Positions 45,219 to 57,267 of a stretch of 64,000 nt of DNA are shown piece after piece. The stretch's first letter is position 1, and each line of letters begins with the position of its first letter. The notes beneath the pieces were generated by a model. That model was given only the letters and a program-made list of their open reading frames with translations, was not told where the DNA came from and made no database searches. A program made the translations under genes and the position numbers. The DNA comes from Ligula intestinalis (lineage: Eukaryota; Platyhelminthes; Cestoda; Diphyllobothriidea; Diphyllobothriidae), in NCBI GenBank assembly GCA_036362985.1, contig JAYGXS010000008.1:5770772-5834771 (forward strand), in the 5' to 3' direction.

Positions 45219-45690
45219 TGTACCTTTTTCCGTAGGTATTCATTTTGTCCCGCTCATCTCCATTTAACAGTAACATAACACTCTTTGTCCTACTTTAACA
45301 CTACACATTACCTTGCCGTTATACCCCTTGGCATTATCGTTAATCTTAATTACTTGACATTTTATATCAGGTAACACCATACTGTTTATCTTCTACTTGA
45401 TTGTTCCACATTTTGGTAGTTATACCCCCTTTTTGTTTCTTTCAAACCCCTTTTATTCGTTTAAATTCCCTATACTAGTCCCGCGAAGATTGATAGTATC
45501 TCGCTGTCTCGGAATTGGACACTTTGTGTGTGAGAGTACTATTTATGTTTTTCCTAATCTCCAATTATAGAACCGTACTCGACTTACCGATAGCGTTATC
45601 GCTTAAAGCACCACGCGTATACTAAAGTAAACAAGTAAGAACCAGGCCGGCCTAACGCATTTGGTTTATTATAGAATCCCAATTTTACAG
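45219..45690 (+). repeat. BEL/Pao right LTR (472 bp, with 67-bp deletion)
   Basis: It starts TGTACCTTT and ends near TTTTACAG. Compared with the left LTR, it lacks one of two 14-bp repeats (TAACACCATACTGT) and everything between them, as a deletion between direct repeats would produce. Confidence 0.88.
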
Positions 45691-47254
45691 TTTATTTTGT
45701 CAACTGCCTAGACTATCAAGTCAATTACTGCGGCACATAAGTCGTAAAAGTAAGATCATGCATGCATGAACAGAGTCTAGCCATTACACGAAAAATATGT
45801 GTGTGCGGGTAGGACCGTATTAAGAGATCGTATTTCTCTTTGGCTCATAATAATATACTACTTTTACATTTTGAGTAGCCTGACTTTCCTTTTCAGTTAA
45901 ACTACGCTAAAATTGTGTTGAACGTCTATCAATAGGTATCAGTTGCCTGGATAGCAGGGGTTTATAATGATGGAGTTCATTATATCCAGCTCATTACAAT
46001 ACTTATAAGTTGCTTTGATTTAATATATTTTGATCACTTTCAATACTAGTAAAGGTAGGACTATCTTCATGGGCCGCTGTTTCTGCGACTCGCAAGTTCG
46101 TCGAAAGTGACGAAATTTTGTAGGGATTCCTTGTGGGGCCGTCTGGGGAACGTGTGAAACGCGCCCCTCCCCAGGCTCACGGGCACCAGATTTTAGGGGA
46201 GAGCACGGGTGGGACAATTTGGGGAACAAAAAACATCGCAATATTTCTACAAAATAAATAAAGTTACGAGGACAAGTTGGGTCGCGTACTCAAACCTCGG
46301 GAGAAAACACTGAAATGGGCTTTAATATCATAGCTAACCCCCCGCCCGACCAATGGCGAACGCGTTTATGTAAGGGAAGTGTGCCCTTACCTCTGGCGAA
46401 GTCATTGAAGTACATTTTCTAGTGGAAACACCGGCGCCAACGAGTAAAAAGGGTAAGGCAGTGCAAAAGTGGAAAGATAGTAGAAATCACCCTACTTAAA
46501 TTTGAAAGTAAGTGGTTATTCCCGCGGTTAATTTAAAAGGCTAATTTCGCTTAGAATACTGACTAAAGTGGTTATGGCATGCGATGACCTTCGGAGGACA
46601 ACTCTGCAGTTCTGTGCCTACATCAAAACCCTGCTGGACTGACAGATTGTGTGTAGATAACTGGAAGATTATGGGTAATTACACCCATAAGGAACTTTTG
46701 AAGGCCCTACTTGGAAACCCTTCCCGAAATTTTTAATGAAAAGAACACTATACCATTCAGTTCGAGGCCTCGCTCACTGTCCATAAATTAGAAGATATCT
46801 GGGCGACTGCGTTGTGCTAGCTGATTCTGCATAGGCTGAAGTTTGTCCGGTAGCCATTTGGCTATCACATCAGTTTCTCATATCTATGATGTAACGAACG
46901 GGAACCCCTATTGTAAATTTTTAAGGGGTACAGTCAAGGCATGTTGTGGATAGAAGACTTCATCGTGGGTCGACAAAAAGCTGTGTAAATTGGTCAGCAT
47001 AATTGGTGTCCCGCTGTGGTCTAGAGTGGAGTTTTGACCTCATTACTAGAGACCATCCTGTTCCATATATATCTGAACGATTAAATTGGATGTTAAGACT
47101 GTAGCACAGCTATTTTTGCCGAAGGCATTAAAATCGGGAGTTTAATCTAGGGTTTACCGACGAGGATAAACTGCAGCTCAACTTAAATTTGCCGGACGAT
47201 TGGTAAAATTATCGGCTTATGCGTTTCAGGTTAAAAAGTGTACAAAACTGCTAA
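45691..47254. other. no supported feature
   Basis: About 1.5 kb with no recognisable gene or element. Confidence 0.4.
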
Positions 47255-47340
47255 ATCAGCGTGTATGGTGGTTCAGTGGTATCTTCAAAGCTTACGGAAC
47301 GTTTTTCACCGGGTGCAATTCCCAGCCCCGTCAATACATT
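47255..47340 (+). repeat. degenerate tRNA-derived SINE head
   Basis: ATGGTGGTTCAGTGGTA near 47264 resembles an A box, and CCGGGTGCAATTCCC near 47310 a B box with two changes. It lacks a proper acceptor stem. Confidence 0.4.
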
Positions 47341-47989
47341 TGCACACTTCGCAAGGTCTTATAGCGGCCGCCCACCATTGCTTTTTCCGGCGTCATTGTT
47401 CAAGGCCAGCTGTATGAAGGTCATTCAATACCTCAGTAAGCGCTTACAGACGCACTGACCTGTAGAGATTTTACCATTTCACTTGGACAAACACGCTTGC
47501 GTTCAGGCTGTCCTGGCTGCCCAAACACTGCTTTCACATGATCCAACAGAGCCTACGCCACAAGCTACAACAACGAGTTTATATGGTCGAGGGACAACGA
47601 GGACATATGTAAGTATCCAAGCGTTACTTGAACAGCCGTAGGGATTTCGCTTCCAGGGCTGATTGCTGGAGGTTATTCCACTGTTGTATGTCCCCTGACG
47701 TGAACCTATGGCGCGAACTTTAAGCGAGAACAAGCGTTCGCATAAACTACAAAAACGAAATGGACGTTCCTTGATTGGAAAGTCTCGCACGGCTGCTAGC
47801 AAGAAGATGCAAATATAACTGAGAGGTCTTATCGAGGGAACAACTTACTAAGTACGGGTCGACAGGGATTTAGATGAACTGTCTCATTAATTGGATAACA
47901 TCGATTGAACGCTGCACGAACTCATTGAAAATCGATTTGTCTATCAACGTGATCGACATTGATTGCAGCAAAAGTATTCAACAGGTCAA

Positions 47990-48990
47990 CAGGCAAAAGA
48001 TTTATCACGAAGCTGTATCAAATGGGTTTGACTGGCTACCTACTCAAATGGTTAGTTGACTTCCTTAGAGGCAGGCCTTAGCATGTTCCTATTGAGGACC
48101 CCAAATCGAAAGGGAAAACTGTTCACAGTGATGTTCCGCAGGGGTCCATGGGGGATCGTTACGCGTCCAAATCTGTTGCTGATACATGTATGTCACTGCC
48201 CTGATTGCCTTACTTTTGCGAAAGTAATTGTTTCGTCTCTTGAGTTCTCTGCCTGTATCCAGCAGTCACGCGTACGTCAAAAACCAGTGGTAACAACAAT
48301 CAAGGTGGTAGGTACGATTAAGCAAAATTAGTTAAGGATATTTTGTGTAAAAACCTCAACAATGGGCACACCAAGTCAAAAGCGAAGGTAGTCTATACAA
48401 GGGAACGACACAAGTTCAAAATATAACGCTACGCAGAACAAAGTAGCCTTGAGATACCTTGTGTCTGTGAGTGGGAGAGAGGGGTGGCTCCACTTTTAGG
48501 TGATTCCTGTAGCATGAAGATTAGTGTGAAAGACCAGCACGAACAGGGTTCATAAACAGAGGCCATAGGAAAGTGTCAACGACGGGAATTGGCTGGCGTA
48601 GCCACGGTAGGTGGGTCAAGAAAGGGAAATGGACGGCTGGCATGTCATTTTGCTCTGGTCTCCATATGAAAGGTGACAATGTGAAATTGGCAAATCTGAA
48701 AGTTGAAAGGAGGAGAAGTGTACAGCCTTCGAACGGGGCAAACAATAATTTTGCAGGACAGACCGAAGTTTTTGTCGAGAAGAGAAGTGGAGAATTCCAA
48801 ACTTGTTAAACCGGAAATAGCAGTAATGTTTGCTGGTCAAATGAAACCGTGGAATTCAAACAAAAGTCAAGAGGATTCGCGGACGTCACAAACTAACTTT
48901 GATCACTTGCAAAAGTGGTGCAATAAATGGCAACGTAACCTTAATTTAAACAATTGCCCAGTCTTCCGAAAGCGATCTTCTTTTAAAATG
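47990..48990 (+). mobile_element. CR1/jockey-like LINE fragment (RT), interrupted
   Basis: Near 48000 a frame reads RFITKLYQMGLTGYLLKWLV then DFLRGRP, followed by VHSDVPQGSMG (motif B, SGVPQGSxLG). After about 650 bp of unrelated sequence, MFAGQMKPWNSN (FADDxKLW with both Asp lost) and FDHLQKWCNKWQRNLNLNNC continue the same RT. An insertion, or a large rearranged segment, separates the two halves. Confidence 0.7.
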
Positions 48991-51152
48991 ATGACACGAT
49001 TTGCTGATGTGTACTTTGTCGTACGTCACCAACTCCATCATATAAACGAGCCAATGCATGCCGGCATAAGCACGACGACTGTTCTCAAACCAACAAAGCA
49101 CCAGGAAAAAAATAACAAAAAGGCCTTGTGACTCTTAGTGTGATCACAAGGTTCGTCCATCATGATGGCGGGAAGCATTTGGTCGCGGGTTTGGAACATA
49201 TGCACGATCTTCTTAGAATATTGCGTACAGGCGTGGCACCCCCGAATGAAGCAAAATTACACTCTACTGAAGTTCAACGAGAGACGACCAAAACAGTCAG
49301 CAAATTTGAACGCCTACCTTCCAAGGGTTAACTAGAGAGATTTACACTTTTTTCTGTTTCTTATAGACAATAACGAGGGGGATATGCTTATTATCTTCAA
49401 ATCCGTTAGAGAAGACTGCACTTGTCAGAGGGCTGACTTCTTTGAATCGGCAAAAACGACAAACTTGTGAGGTCACAAGTATGAAAGAAAGAGAAACTTC
49501 CCCATACTTGAAGTGCGAGTCAAGTTATTTTCCGATGGTTTGACTGAAGGTTAAAAAATTACCCTAATCAATTTTTCTTGGTGAAATCCCCGAGACATTT
49601 ACAAGAAGACCTGAGGGTCATAGATTACGAAAACACATATGATTGATATAATTAAGATATATCACCCTGTAAAAGATGAATGTTCTACCAAGGTTTATCT
49701 ATAAATTGGCTTTCCAATGTTTCCTCCTATCCTGTTTGACTGAACTATTTTAGGGTACGTAGTTTTGGGCGGTCTTTATGAAAAGTCCAGGTGTAATGCT
49801 TCGTCGCGACGTTTGGGCGTCTGTGTCTTTGGTTACCCTGCTGGTTCGTAAGAATTTTCCCTTTCAGTCGTGTTTATTTAGTCAAATATATTATTACTCC
49901 ATCAGTAGGATTTCAATGCTCCTTAAAGTTTACCTCACACTTTCACCTACATGCAGCTAAGTTGTTGTTACCTTAACGTATGATAGCAAAACCAATGCAC
50001 ACTGTGCGCATCAGCAGCGGAAATCAGACATCATTATGAAGGCCTTCTGAAAGGCTGGAATTCAGCTTGACCTTGCCCAAAAAGACAGCTACACCATCAC
50101 TCTCAACCTCTCAAGTGATCAACGGGATTCGTAAGCCCACACGTGTTGTACCTTCTCTGGCGCCTTTGTCCTTCTACTGGAAAAAAGCGACGCTGTGTCG
50201 ATTGCTTTGGTAACAAAAACGACCATCCCCAGGCATACCGAGCGCGGCCTTTTTCTTGAAAGTGTGACGGTGGCTAATCGATATGCCAGGTCGCTCTTTA
50301 GCCTCCACACCCGAGCGTCCAGTGTGGCGACGAAAAACCTTAAGGAGAAGTGGGGAGCCGCCAGTCGGATGGACAGCAACGATAGTTAATCGATATGTCT
50401 GCTTGTTTGTCGGCAGTAAGGGACAATCTCCGAGACAACTAAACTAAGAGCAGTTGTAAAAGGCTCTTTATGCCGACGTAATTTTTATGCGCACTGTGCC
50501 TATATTTTTGTAGAAAATTTTGTTATCAGTGCATTCTAGCCGTAACGATTTTTGCACATTCGCAAGAAACATACGCAGTTGGGTGTATTCAGTTCTGTGA
50601 TTGGCTGAGTCGACAGCCTTCGATGGAGTTATTGAGCTGTGTCGATGCCAGTGTGGTCAAGGTGATTTTTCTTCGGCATTTGCGCGATCGCTTAACTGGA
50701 AAAGTGCCATTTTTGTAAGAAAAGCAGTCACGATAAGCCAATGCCACACCCCATATTTGTAGTTTTGTTTTCTGTTATTTTTTGGATACTGTTTTTACCA
50801 CAGGAGTTTGACGCTCCCGTTTTTCAGTGTTATTCGTTATTGGTGTTTCTTCAAACAACACCGTTCATTCCGTGTCCCACATAACATAATGCGAACTTTT
50901 AATTACAAAGACCGTTAGCAGGCCTTGGCAATTTGCGGCGAAACCTAGTCGGAATCCCTTAGTCCCACGAATTCTCCAGCTGTTACCTAAGCAGTAAAAC
51001 GGAGACTGAAAAGAGTTAATCTCAGGAATTAACATCCAGAAATGTTAGCTGAGCCACTCGAGACCTTGGGAAACAGCAAGACGCTTCTTTTTTCCCGGGA
51101 TGACATTGCTGCTGCAGAAAAGGCCTTTGGCCGCTCTTTGGCCCCCGCCACT
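48991..51152. other. no supported feature
   Basis: About 2.2 kb with no gene or element that I can support. Confidence 0.4.
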
Positions 51153-51575
51153 TCACAATCCGCCATACAGCTTAGCTAAGTCACCAAAAAATTCTCGCGC
51201 CGGCTCACCGGTATGTGTAGTTGAACTGTAAATGTACGCATCGACGAGCCAACTAACTTGCACATCATACCTTGTCGGTATGAATGAATCTACTGCCTTT
51301 TCCTTTTTGCACAGGAAATTGCTCCTGTTGGCGCAGTAGATAGACGGCAGGTCCCACCGGAGCTCAAGCATTGTAGCCCTCCGATTGTCCAAACCGATAC
51401 CGGACCTCAGTTGCGTGGAGCGGCACAGGGAAAAACTGCTTTGCCAATGGGTCTGGGTGGAAACGTCGGGCCTCTGCATAAAATACTCACAAAAGCCACT
51501 TTTAAGTTCTATAATTGTGTCGAACTGCCGTGAAACCATTCGCCAGGTAGTACGGCTATTACAGTCGGTAACCAT
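51153..51575 (-). CDS. possible host exon, weakly C-type-lectin-like
   Basis: I do not recognise this gene with confidence. The minus frame is open for 140 codons, longer than most chance frames here, and is Cys-rich. One part, LRWDLPSIYCANRSNFLCKK, recalls the end of a C-type lectin domain (W-x-D-x-x-C then FxCxK), and HWQSSFSLC could be the earlier Cys region. The calcium-site motifs (EPN, WND) are absent. A donor-like GTATGATG follows the lectin-like end near 51275. It could also be a chance frame. Confidence 0.25.
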   Translation of the reverse strand: MVTDCNSRTTWRMVSRQFDTIIELKSGFCEYFMQRPDVSTQTHWQSSFSLCRSTQLRSGIGLDNRRATMLELRWDLPSIYCANRSNFLCKKEKAVDSFIPTRYDVQVSWLVDAYIYSSTTHTGEPAREFFGDLAKLYGGL

Positions 51576-52005
51576 TTTATAAGTTACTGGTTGTTCAAAT
51601 CAGTGCCTGTAGAGTACCCATCAGATCCTTTTATTTCGCAATCATTGTTCGCTCACGCTCGCTCTACTCCCAACCACATGCGGACGCGCCGATTAGCCCG
51701 CAGTCAAGCTAACTAGTAGACTTCGTCTTCTGAGGGTCCGTGTATTCTTGGTTGCATATAAGCCAACTCTTCAATGCACTCGGTAGCCTGTCCATCGCGA
51801 TAAACGAAACCCACCATCTGGGGAGGCAGCGACAGTGTGGTGAAGGCCTCTGCACTCCTCTCCTTCTGATGACCTGAGTGCGCCGGCTTACTTTCTCTAG
51901 ACCCACGGGCCTTTCAGACGATTCCAGGATACGCAAAGGCGTTCCCAAGCCATTAGACGGAATTTAAATCAAAAGCCTATATTATTCTCTCATGGCTAGC
52001 GATCT
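51576..52005. other. no supported feature
   Basis: A minus frame at 51709-51948 has no known family. It lies next to an RTE fragment and may be an unrecognised part of it. Confidence 0.3.
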
Positions 52006-52295
52006 AGTGGGTCTCGCGTGCGAGCTTCAGATTTTGGTCTGTGTACTCGGCTTCCACGCGCACATTCCTGAGTTCATAACCGTAAAGGAAGGCAGATCAG
52101 ACGGATGTATGGTGCACGTGAGTGTTCGTAGCGACTGAGCTCTCGTCTCGGATCCATAACATTTTCCTAAGGATTAAATGAACCCTGCGAACAGAATCAA
52201 TTCGGGATACAATGTCATCCTTGCCGTTTCCCTTGTAGTGCAGCCTCACCTTGATGTATGAGAAGGCGGGTCGAGCACCAGATCAATGGATTTAT
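52006..52295 (-). mobile_element. RTE LINE internal fragment
   Basis: On the minus strand, YIKVRLHYKGNGKDDIVSRI then DSVRRVHLILRKMLWIRDES matches FKYLGARLLPNGQSKDDIFS and RIDAARWVFSIL of the RTE near 36130-36220, and SAFLYGYELRNVRVEAE matches the next segment (SVLLYGCECWAVxxED). Confidence 0.65.
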
Positions 52296-52497
52296 TGTTC
52301 TGAGCTTTCGAATACTTACAGGTGTTCATCTTCATAGATGAGAGAGCAACCAAGAGGGTAATTATAGAGGCCATAGGCCAATCGACTGTCAGAAATCATC
52401 ATGTAGTCAAATGATTAGAAACAGCAATCAAATCGCAAACCTTCTCATTCACCTTGATGTATTTAAAACTATCTGCTACTGCTCTCTGTTTATGTCT

Positions 52498-52570
52498 CTG
52501 ATGATGAATATGCGACGGATCTCGAAACTTCAGGCGAATAAAAGTATATTCCCAGCGATCGAGTCGTCTT
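52498..52570 (+). ncRNA. hammerhead-ribozyme-like motif with PLE-type tail
   Basis: CTGATGA and CTCGAAAC are exact core boxes. The hairpin between them (AATATGCGACGGATC) is partly disrupted compared with the 39030 copy. AATAAAAG and TTCCCAGCGATCGAGTCG follow. No PLE coding sequence lies directly upstream, so it seems to be a solo PLE end. Confidence 0.5.
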
Positions 52571-54558
52571 TTTCTCACTGTTTACTTCTCTAACTTACAA
52601 GCCAATGTTTTCGAAAAGTACCTTACCGTAATCAGGAAGTAGCTTGAAAATACTGGTCTTCCCATCGTTAATCAATAAGCAGACAGCTAAGCAGCACAAT
52701 TGACAGGGATTAACGTTGGCGAACATCGTAGCGGAGGTCGGGGCAGATTGTTATGGACCAGAACGTATGCATATTAATTTGGCTCCGAAAACCCCTGATT
52801 AGTCGCAGCCATTTGCGTGGTTTGACTGATTTTCATACAGTGCGTACTAGGTTAGTACTTCATGACCGCGAGTAACGTGTTAACAATGACTGAAAGGACA
52901 GAGATGAGGCGTCAAACGCGTCGTCAGGCTCCATTTATCAGGAGGCAGTGGAGGCGAGAGGCAATTTTCGATCGAAAAGTTCACTCCTTCCGCAGCATCG
53001 GGGTTGCGAAACCAGCCGATGGCTACCATTTGCGTTTTCGATAGGTGAATAGTGAACGTGTCTTCTTTGAAGCTTACTTGTAAAAAGTGGCTCATTGTGT
53101 CTGACAACTCAATAGTTAAACAAGCATCGGAAGAGCCAAAAGGATACGAAAATCGGAGGTCCTGAACTAATTACCCTATAGGATGCTGCCAAGTCCGTGG
53201 ACGGCACTGTAACATGGCAAACACAAACTGCTGATAAATAGATTCCTCCCACGATCGCTGCCTTGTGAACTCGGCCTGTTTTTAAGGGAACTGTTACTGG
53301 CACTTAAACCCGATTCACGCCAGACTAACGGATCTCTATTTTCTGCTAGTTTTCCGTATCATTACTTTAGTCTTATGCTGCTGCATTTGCGCAGCCCGAC
53401 GCGTCCGGACGTGCTTTGTAGGACCGGATAGTAGACCTGAGAACTGGTCTATTAATCTGGAAACTGTAACCGCCTATAGAAGGCGAGACAGTGAGGGCTC
53501 TTCTTACGTGGACAGCACGCATCCTTGCCACGCGAATGTTAGTGTAGTACAAATGAGAGGTTGCTGGTTTCGTAGAGTTCTGCGCGGTATTAAATGCGGC
53601 AAGATGGGACAAATTTTTCTAGCAGTCACAGATGTGTCGTTGACAACTGTGTTCTAACTAATGCAGGAATAGTTTTGAGTGGGCCGGACCGTCCTTATAC
53701 TAAACCCCTTGTATTTTCTCCGGCGAGGCGTTATTTTTATTGTTGATTTTGACAATCATATGCGTAACTGATAAAGAATGGTTTATTTCTGTTTTTTTCT
53801 GACGATTAAAATAAAAATGCGTTTTTTATCCTTCACAATATTCTCCGTAGTCTTCGGTGTTTTTTTAACGTCATTGAGGCCATCAGTGCAAAATTCACTT
53901 TGAACATATTGTCAAATAGTAGATTTACTGACAGATTGGGTAGGTTTGTTTTGATTTCTCATCCGGTAGCAACTTTCCCAATCTTATGCGTAATATTAGC
54001 AGTTCACGCAAATGTCATGTTTGGAATAAAATCATATTTTTTATCTGCAGCGAGTTAATAACGAAATAACATACCTTCTCTTGAAGTAGTTAAACAGTCG
54101 TTTCATCCTCGTCGTGAGGGCTTTCTAATTAGGGTTGATCCTTTCAGAAGAGATCGATAAACATATCTAAACACTTTGTAGTTTCTACAATTTTCATCAA
54201 GTCTTAATACAAATAACCCCCTTAAAAGGCCGGCTCGGACCTCGAAAGGCCATGGAGACTTTCATACCTGTGTACTCCAGATACTTACAGACCTGCATTT
54301 CAGATTTGTATCCACTGTCAAGCTTTACTTGACGAACGAGAAGCCACATATGTTTTACAAGCACGATTCCTGTTTATGAACTAGAGGAACAGTATGTTGT
54401 GGCTTTATCGGCAGGGTTATGCATGCATGCTTGACGCGACTCCTCTCTGTTCCTTTTTAGGCATCATGGGTATGTATTTGCACATCTTCCAGTGTTCTCG
54501 TTTTGACACAAGACAACCTTCAGCACCAGTTAGGTTTGTTATAACACAATTGCTCTAG
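52571..54558. other. upstream flank of the ERp44 gene; no supported feature
   Basis: About 2 kb. A possible further upstream ERp44 exon with VLVLTQDNLQHQ near 54500-54530 was considered, but its phase does not fit the next exon. Confidence 0.35.
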
Positions 54559-54573
54559 CACTGCGTCTTACAG

Positions 54574-54683
54574 AGTCTTACGACACGCTTCTGGTCAACT
54601 TCTACGCCGATTGGTGTCGATTCAGCCAACTTCTGGCGCCTATATTTGAAGATGCAAGTTCTCAAGCCGCCATAAAATTTCCG
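54574..54683 (+). CDS. ERP44: ERp44-type thioredoxin protein, exon with CRFS active site
   Basis: ERp44 is an ER and Golgi thioredoxin-family protein that binds client thiols by a single active cysteine and returns Ero1, prdx4 and unassembled secretory proteins to the ER. This exon reads YDTLLVNFYADWCRFSQLLA, with the CRFS motif that distinguishes ERp44 from CxxC enzymes, then PIFEDASSQ. It ends in phase 0 at CCG/GTAGGA. The acceptor is CTTACAG at 54573, or a CTCTAG at 54558, which would add five codons. The signal-peptide exon is not found with certainty. Confidence 0.88.
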
Positions 54684-54736
54684 GTAGGACCGTCTGTACT
54701 CCTGACTTTATTTTTTTTATCTGACTTCTTCTTTAG

Positions 54737-54779
54737 ACCGGTTCAGTAGCTCTTGCCAAGGTTGACTGTGAAACAGAAG
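54737..54779 (+). CDS. ERP44: ERp44, next exon
   Basis: A 43-nt exon (acceptor TCTTTAG, donor GTATGT) encodes TGSVALAKVDCETE, matching NQVVFARVDCDQHSD in the human thioredoxin domain. The preceding intron is 53 nt. It leaves one base for the next exon. Confidence 0.85.
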
Positions 54780-54799
54780 GTATGTGCACTTTTAGGTTA

Positions 54800-55330
54800 T
54801 CCTTGTTATCTTTCGTACTCTATATGCATCCTTATCGCGGCTCCTATCTATTGTCTGTACTATAGGTAGTTGTGGTTGGAATTGTAGATCGACAAGAGAG
54901 TTCTCATTGGTGTTGCTAGTGCTGGCAGTAGTGGTATTGTGTTGTGACATGAGAGGCGGGTTTGTTATGTTGATGTTTGGTCCGCAGATGTCCAGCGGGG
55001 TCGGTACAAGTCTGAAATGACCGTTGACAGTAGAGACAAGATGGCAGGCGTTGGGTGCCGGCACATTTGAGTTTTGCAGGTATCTCTTTGCCTTGCCGAT
55101 GATTATTTAGTTAGATTCCAGTGTGGCCGCTCCAGTTTTTATGGGAGCACGTCGGGCCTTTCGATATTGAACGATGTTCTCCTAGCTTTGCAGGTCGATT
55201 TGCTGATGCTTGAAAAGGTCTCCAAGGGGTTCTTTTAGCGATGCTCTTTTTCGCCGTGCCGGTGGTCAACCGCAGTTGCGTCGCCTTAGAATAGCCATTT
55301 AGACAGACGCTCGCAGTCAATCAGCAGGAA
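54800..55330 (-). mobile_element. LINE 3' fragment with C-terminal C2H2 zinc finger
   Basis: On the minus strand, from about 55320: KSIAKRTPWRPF and KTGAATLES-type sequence, then AKRYLQNSNVPAPNA. In the next frame LPSCLYCQRSFQTCTDPAGH and LRTKH form a C2H2 finger (C-x2-C-x12-H-x4-H). A Thr/Ser/Asn-rich tail follows. This layout, ANRxxxAKxKR then a C2H2 finger at the end of a LINE protein, is one I recall from tapeworm genomes. Confidence 0.65.
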
Positions 55331-57104
55331 GTAGTCGCTCTAACGTAGTTTAATCTGATCCAGTAAAGCGTACATACTGAAGAAGCTATTTTTTCGGTTT
55401 CTCATTGTCTATAATCATTTCCTACCTATTCACCTACAGTTAAATTTGGAGGCAACTGAGGTAGGAACGCTTGAGTCTTGTTGCTTATTTTTCGTTAAAA
55501 GTCCACGACTCCTACCCGCGTTTTCAGGACAACAGCCCTACACATCCCCAGTTTTGTGTTAAGTAGGATGTCATGACAATAGCGGCTGAAACAGTAGCTG
55601 CTTTTGGAAAACTGACACGCGGTTTCTTCATCAATGTTCCTTCAAAATGCACTTTCAATTTTTTGAGTTGAGTTCCACTGACATCGATACAGGGTTTTTT
55701 GTGATCATCATTTGGTGTCGATTGGCTTCGGGGGGCTGATCATCAGTTCGCAGTTGAAGCAGCCAGAGACGAAAGACCTACCCTCCGCTGCATGTCTTCT
55801 TCCATTGTGATGTTTAGAGCGCAGTCATCTGCGAGCAGTTGGCCGTGAAAGCTGGCCCTGTAGACCCTTGAAGGTGTTTTTAGGCGCCAGATGTCAATTC
55901 ATATCTTTTCGGTTTGATAATTAGTTCAAATAGAGTCAACGATTGTGTCCAGTTGGGCACTATTGGGCCATTTTCATTATCGCGCGCAAATAAACAGTCA
56001 CTTTAACAAGCTGTTTGGGACCCTAAATTAAACTTTCACCGGAGCGAAACAGCAAACTCCAGCAGGCAGGGACTCTCAGTGCCCGGCTAAAAGTGCTTCT
56101 TATCGCCCTAGTCGTACTTGCATGATCATACCCACTTGGCATTCCTTGTGCTACATATTTATGCATGGTAGTTACCGGTGTTTTACGTGCGACAGTGTAT
56201 ATGCGTCATTTTATGGCCGCGCATCGTTTATCTAAACGCATCGATGTACTTGATATGACCCTACAACTACAACTGGGCTCCCGCCCACGACACTCCGTAC
56301 ACCTCCATGTATGCGCCGATAGTTAAACGGCATAATCAAGCAGGCACATGTTCAAAGCCCACGTCAAGTAGCCTTACACACGTTCTGCACCTTCGGAAAC
56401 TTCCTTCATGTGGGGTGAGGTAGTGAATGGAAGATTTCCGGCGCTTGTCTTCGCTCACCGTCGGTGCTTGTATGTCTTTGGCATAAACATTTGTGTAGGA
56501 AGCTGTCAGAAAGAGAGCTGGCTACGGGCCTGCGCTCTCGTAGCTTATCGACCTCTGTGCAGTGTGCATCTCTACGGAAAGAGCGCGTTTCGGCACAGGG
56601 AACGGTTGTGCCATAAAGGATTGCCGCCAAGTTTGCAGATTTGCGAAAGACATCAGCCTAAAGGACGCCTTTCCTTGAAATGACATTCCTTTGGATGCCT
56701 GTCTTCCAGTTCATACGAAACAGTTCAGTTACTCTTGCAAGGCCTTCACGTTTCGCTGTAGGACGCCAAAGGTTTCACCTTGGGGGGGGGGGGGGGTCAG
56801 TGATGGAACTTGTCGCTCGTAAGGACCGCTCCATATCGCCGAAGCTCTTCCAGAGAATGTCAAGTGAATCTTATTGAAATCCATGCGCGCGCGTCTAGCT
56901 GGCAAACAGTGCATATACGTTCCCGCGTTGTATACTGCTGCAGGCAACACCACCTGAAAGCCTGCAAGTCCACTCAGCCGTGGTCGTGGTTTGAGACCCG
57001 TTTCCCCGCCAATCAAGTCTGCACACACACACGCGAGATCTTGCCTCTAAAGTAGCTACATATTTCTACGGAAATGTTTGGAAAATTTCGGCATCCTCTT
57101 TTTC

Positions 57105-57202
57105 CCTCCTCCTCCTCCTCGTCCTCCTCGTCCTCCTCCTCCTCCTCCTCCTCCTCCTCCTCCTCCTCCTCCTCCTCCTCCTCTTCCTCTTCCTCCTCCT
57201 CT

Positions 57203-57234
<32 letters not shown>

Positions 57235-57267
57235 CTCCTCCTCTTCCTCCTCCTCTTCCTCCTCCTC
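57105..57267 (+). repeat. (TCC)n polypyrimidine tract, about 160 bp
   Basis: Only T and C occur, apart from a few G at 57121-57130. CTTCCT interruptions from 57181 repeat every 15 or so bases. Poly-Glu, poly-Ser, poly-Pro and poly-Arg open frames arise from it by chance. It lies in the ERp44 intron. Confidence 0.95.

Larger units (their letters stand above)
39600..45690 (+). mobile_element. BEL/Pao LTR retrotransposon, both LTRs present, inactive
   Basis: Internal order is gag, protease, reverse transcriptase, RNase H, integrase, the BEL/Pao arrangement. Coding is split by several stops and frameshifts. Key residues are lost in the RT (YVDG) and integrase (VNYFGPF). Divergence between the LTRs and these losses indicate an old insertion. 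It lies between NDUFA10 and the ERp44 gene. Confidence 0.92.

Noticed and set aside
54478..54529. Possible upstream ERp44 exon (VLVLTQDNLQHQ)
   Set aside because: Its donor would leave two bases, but the next exon needs one, and the donor GTTAGG is weak.
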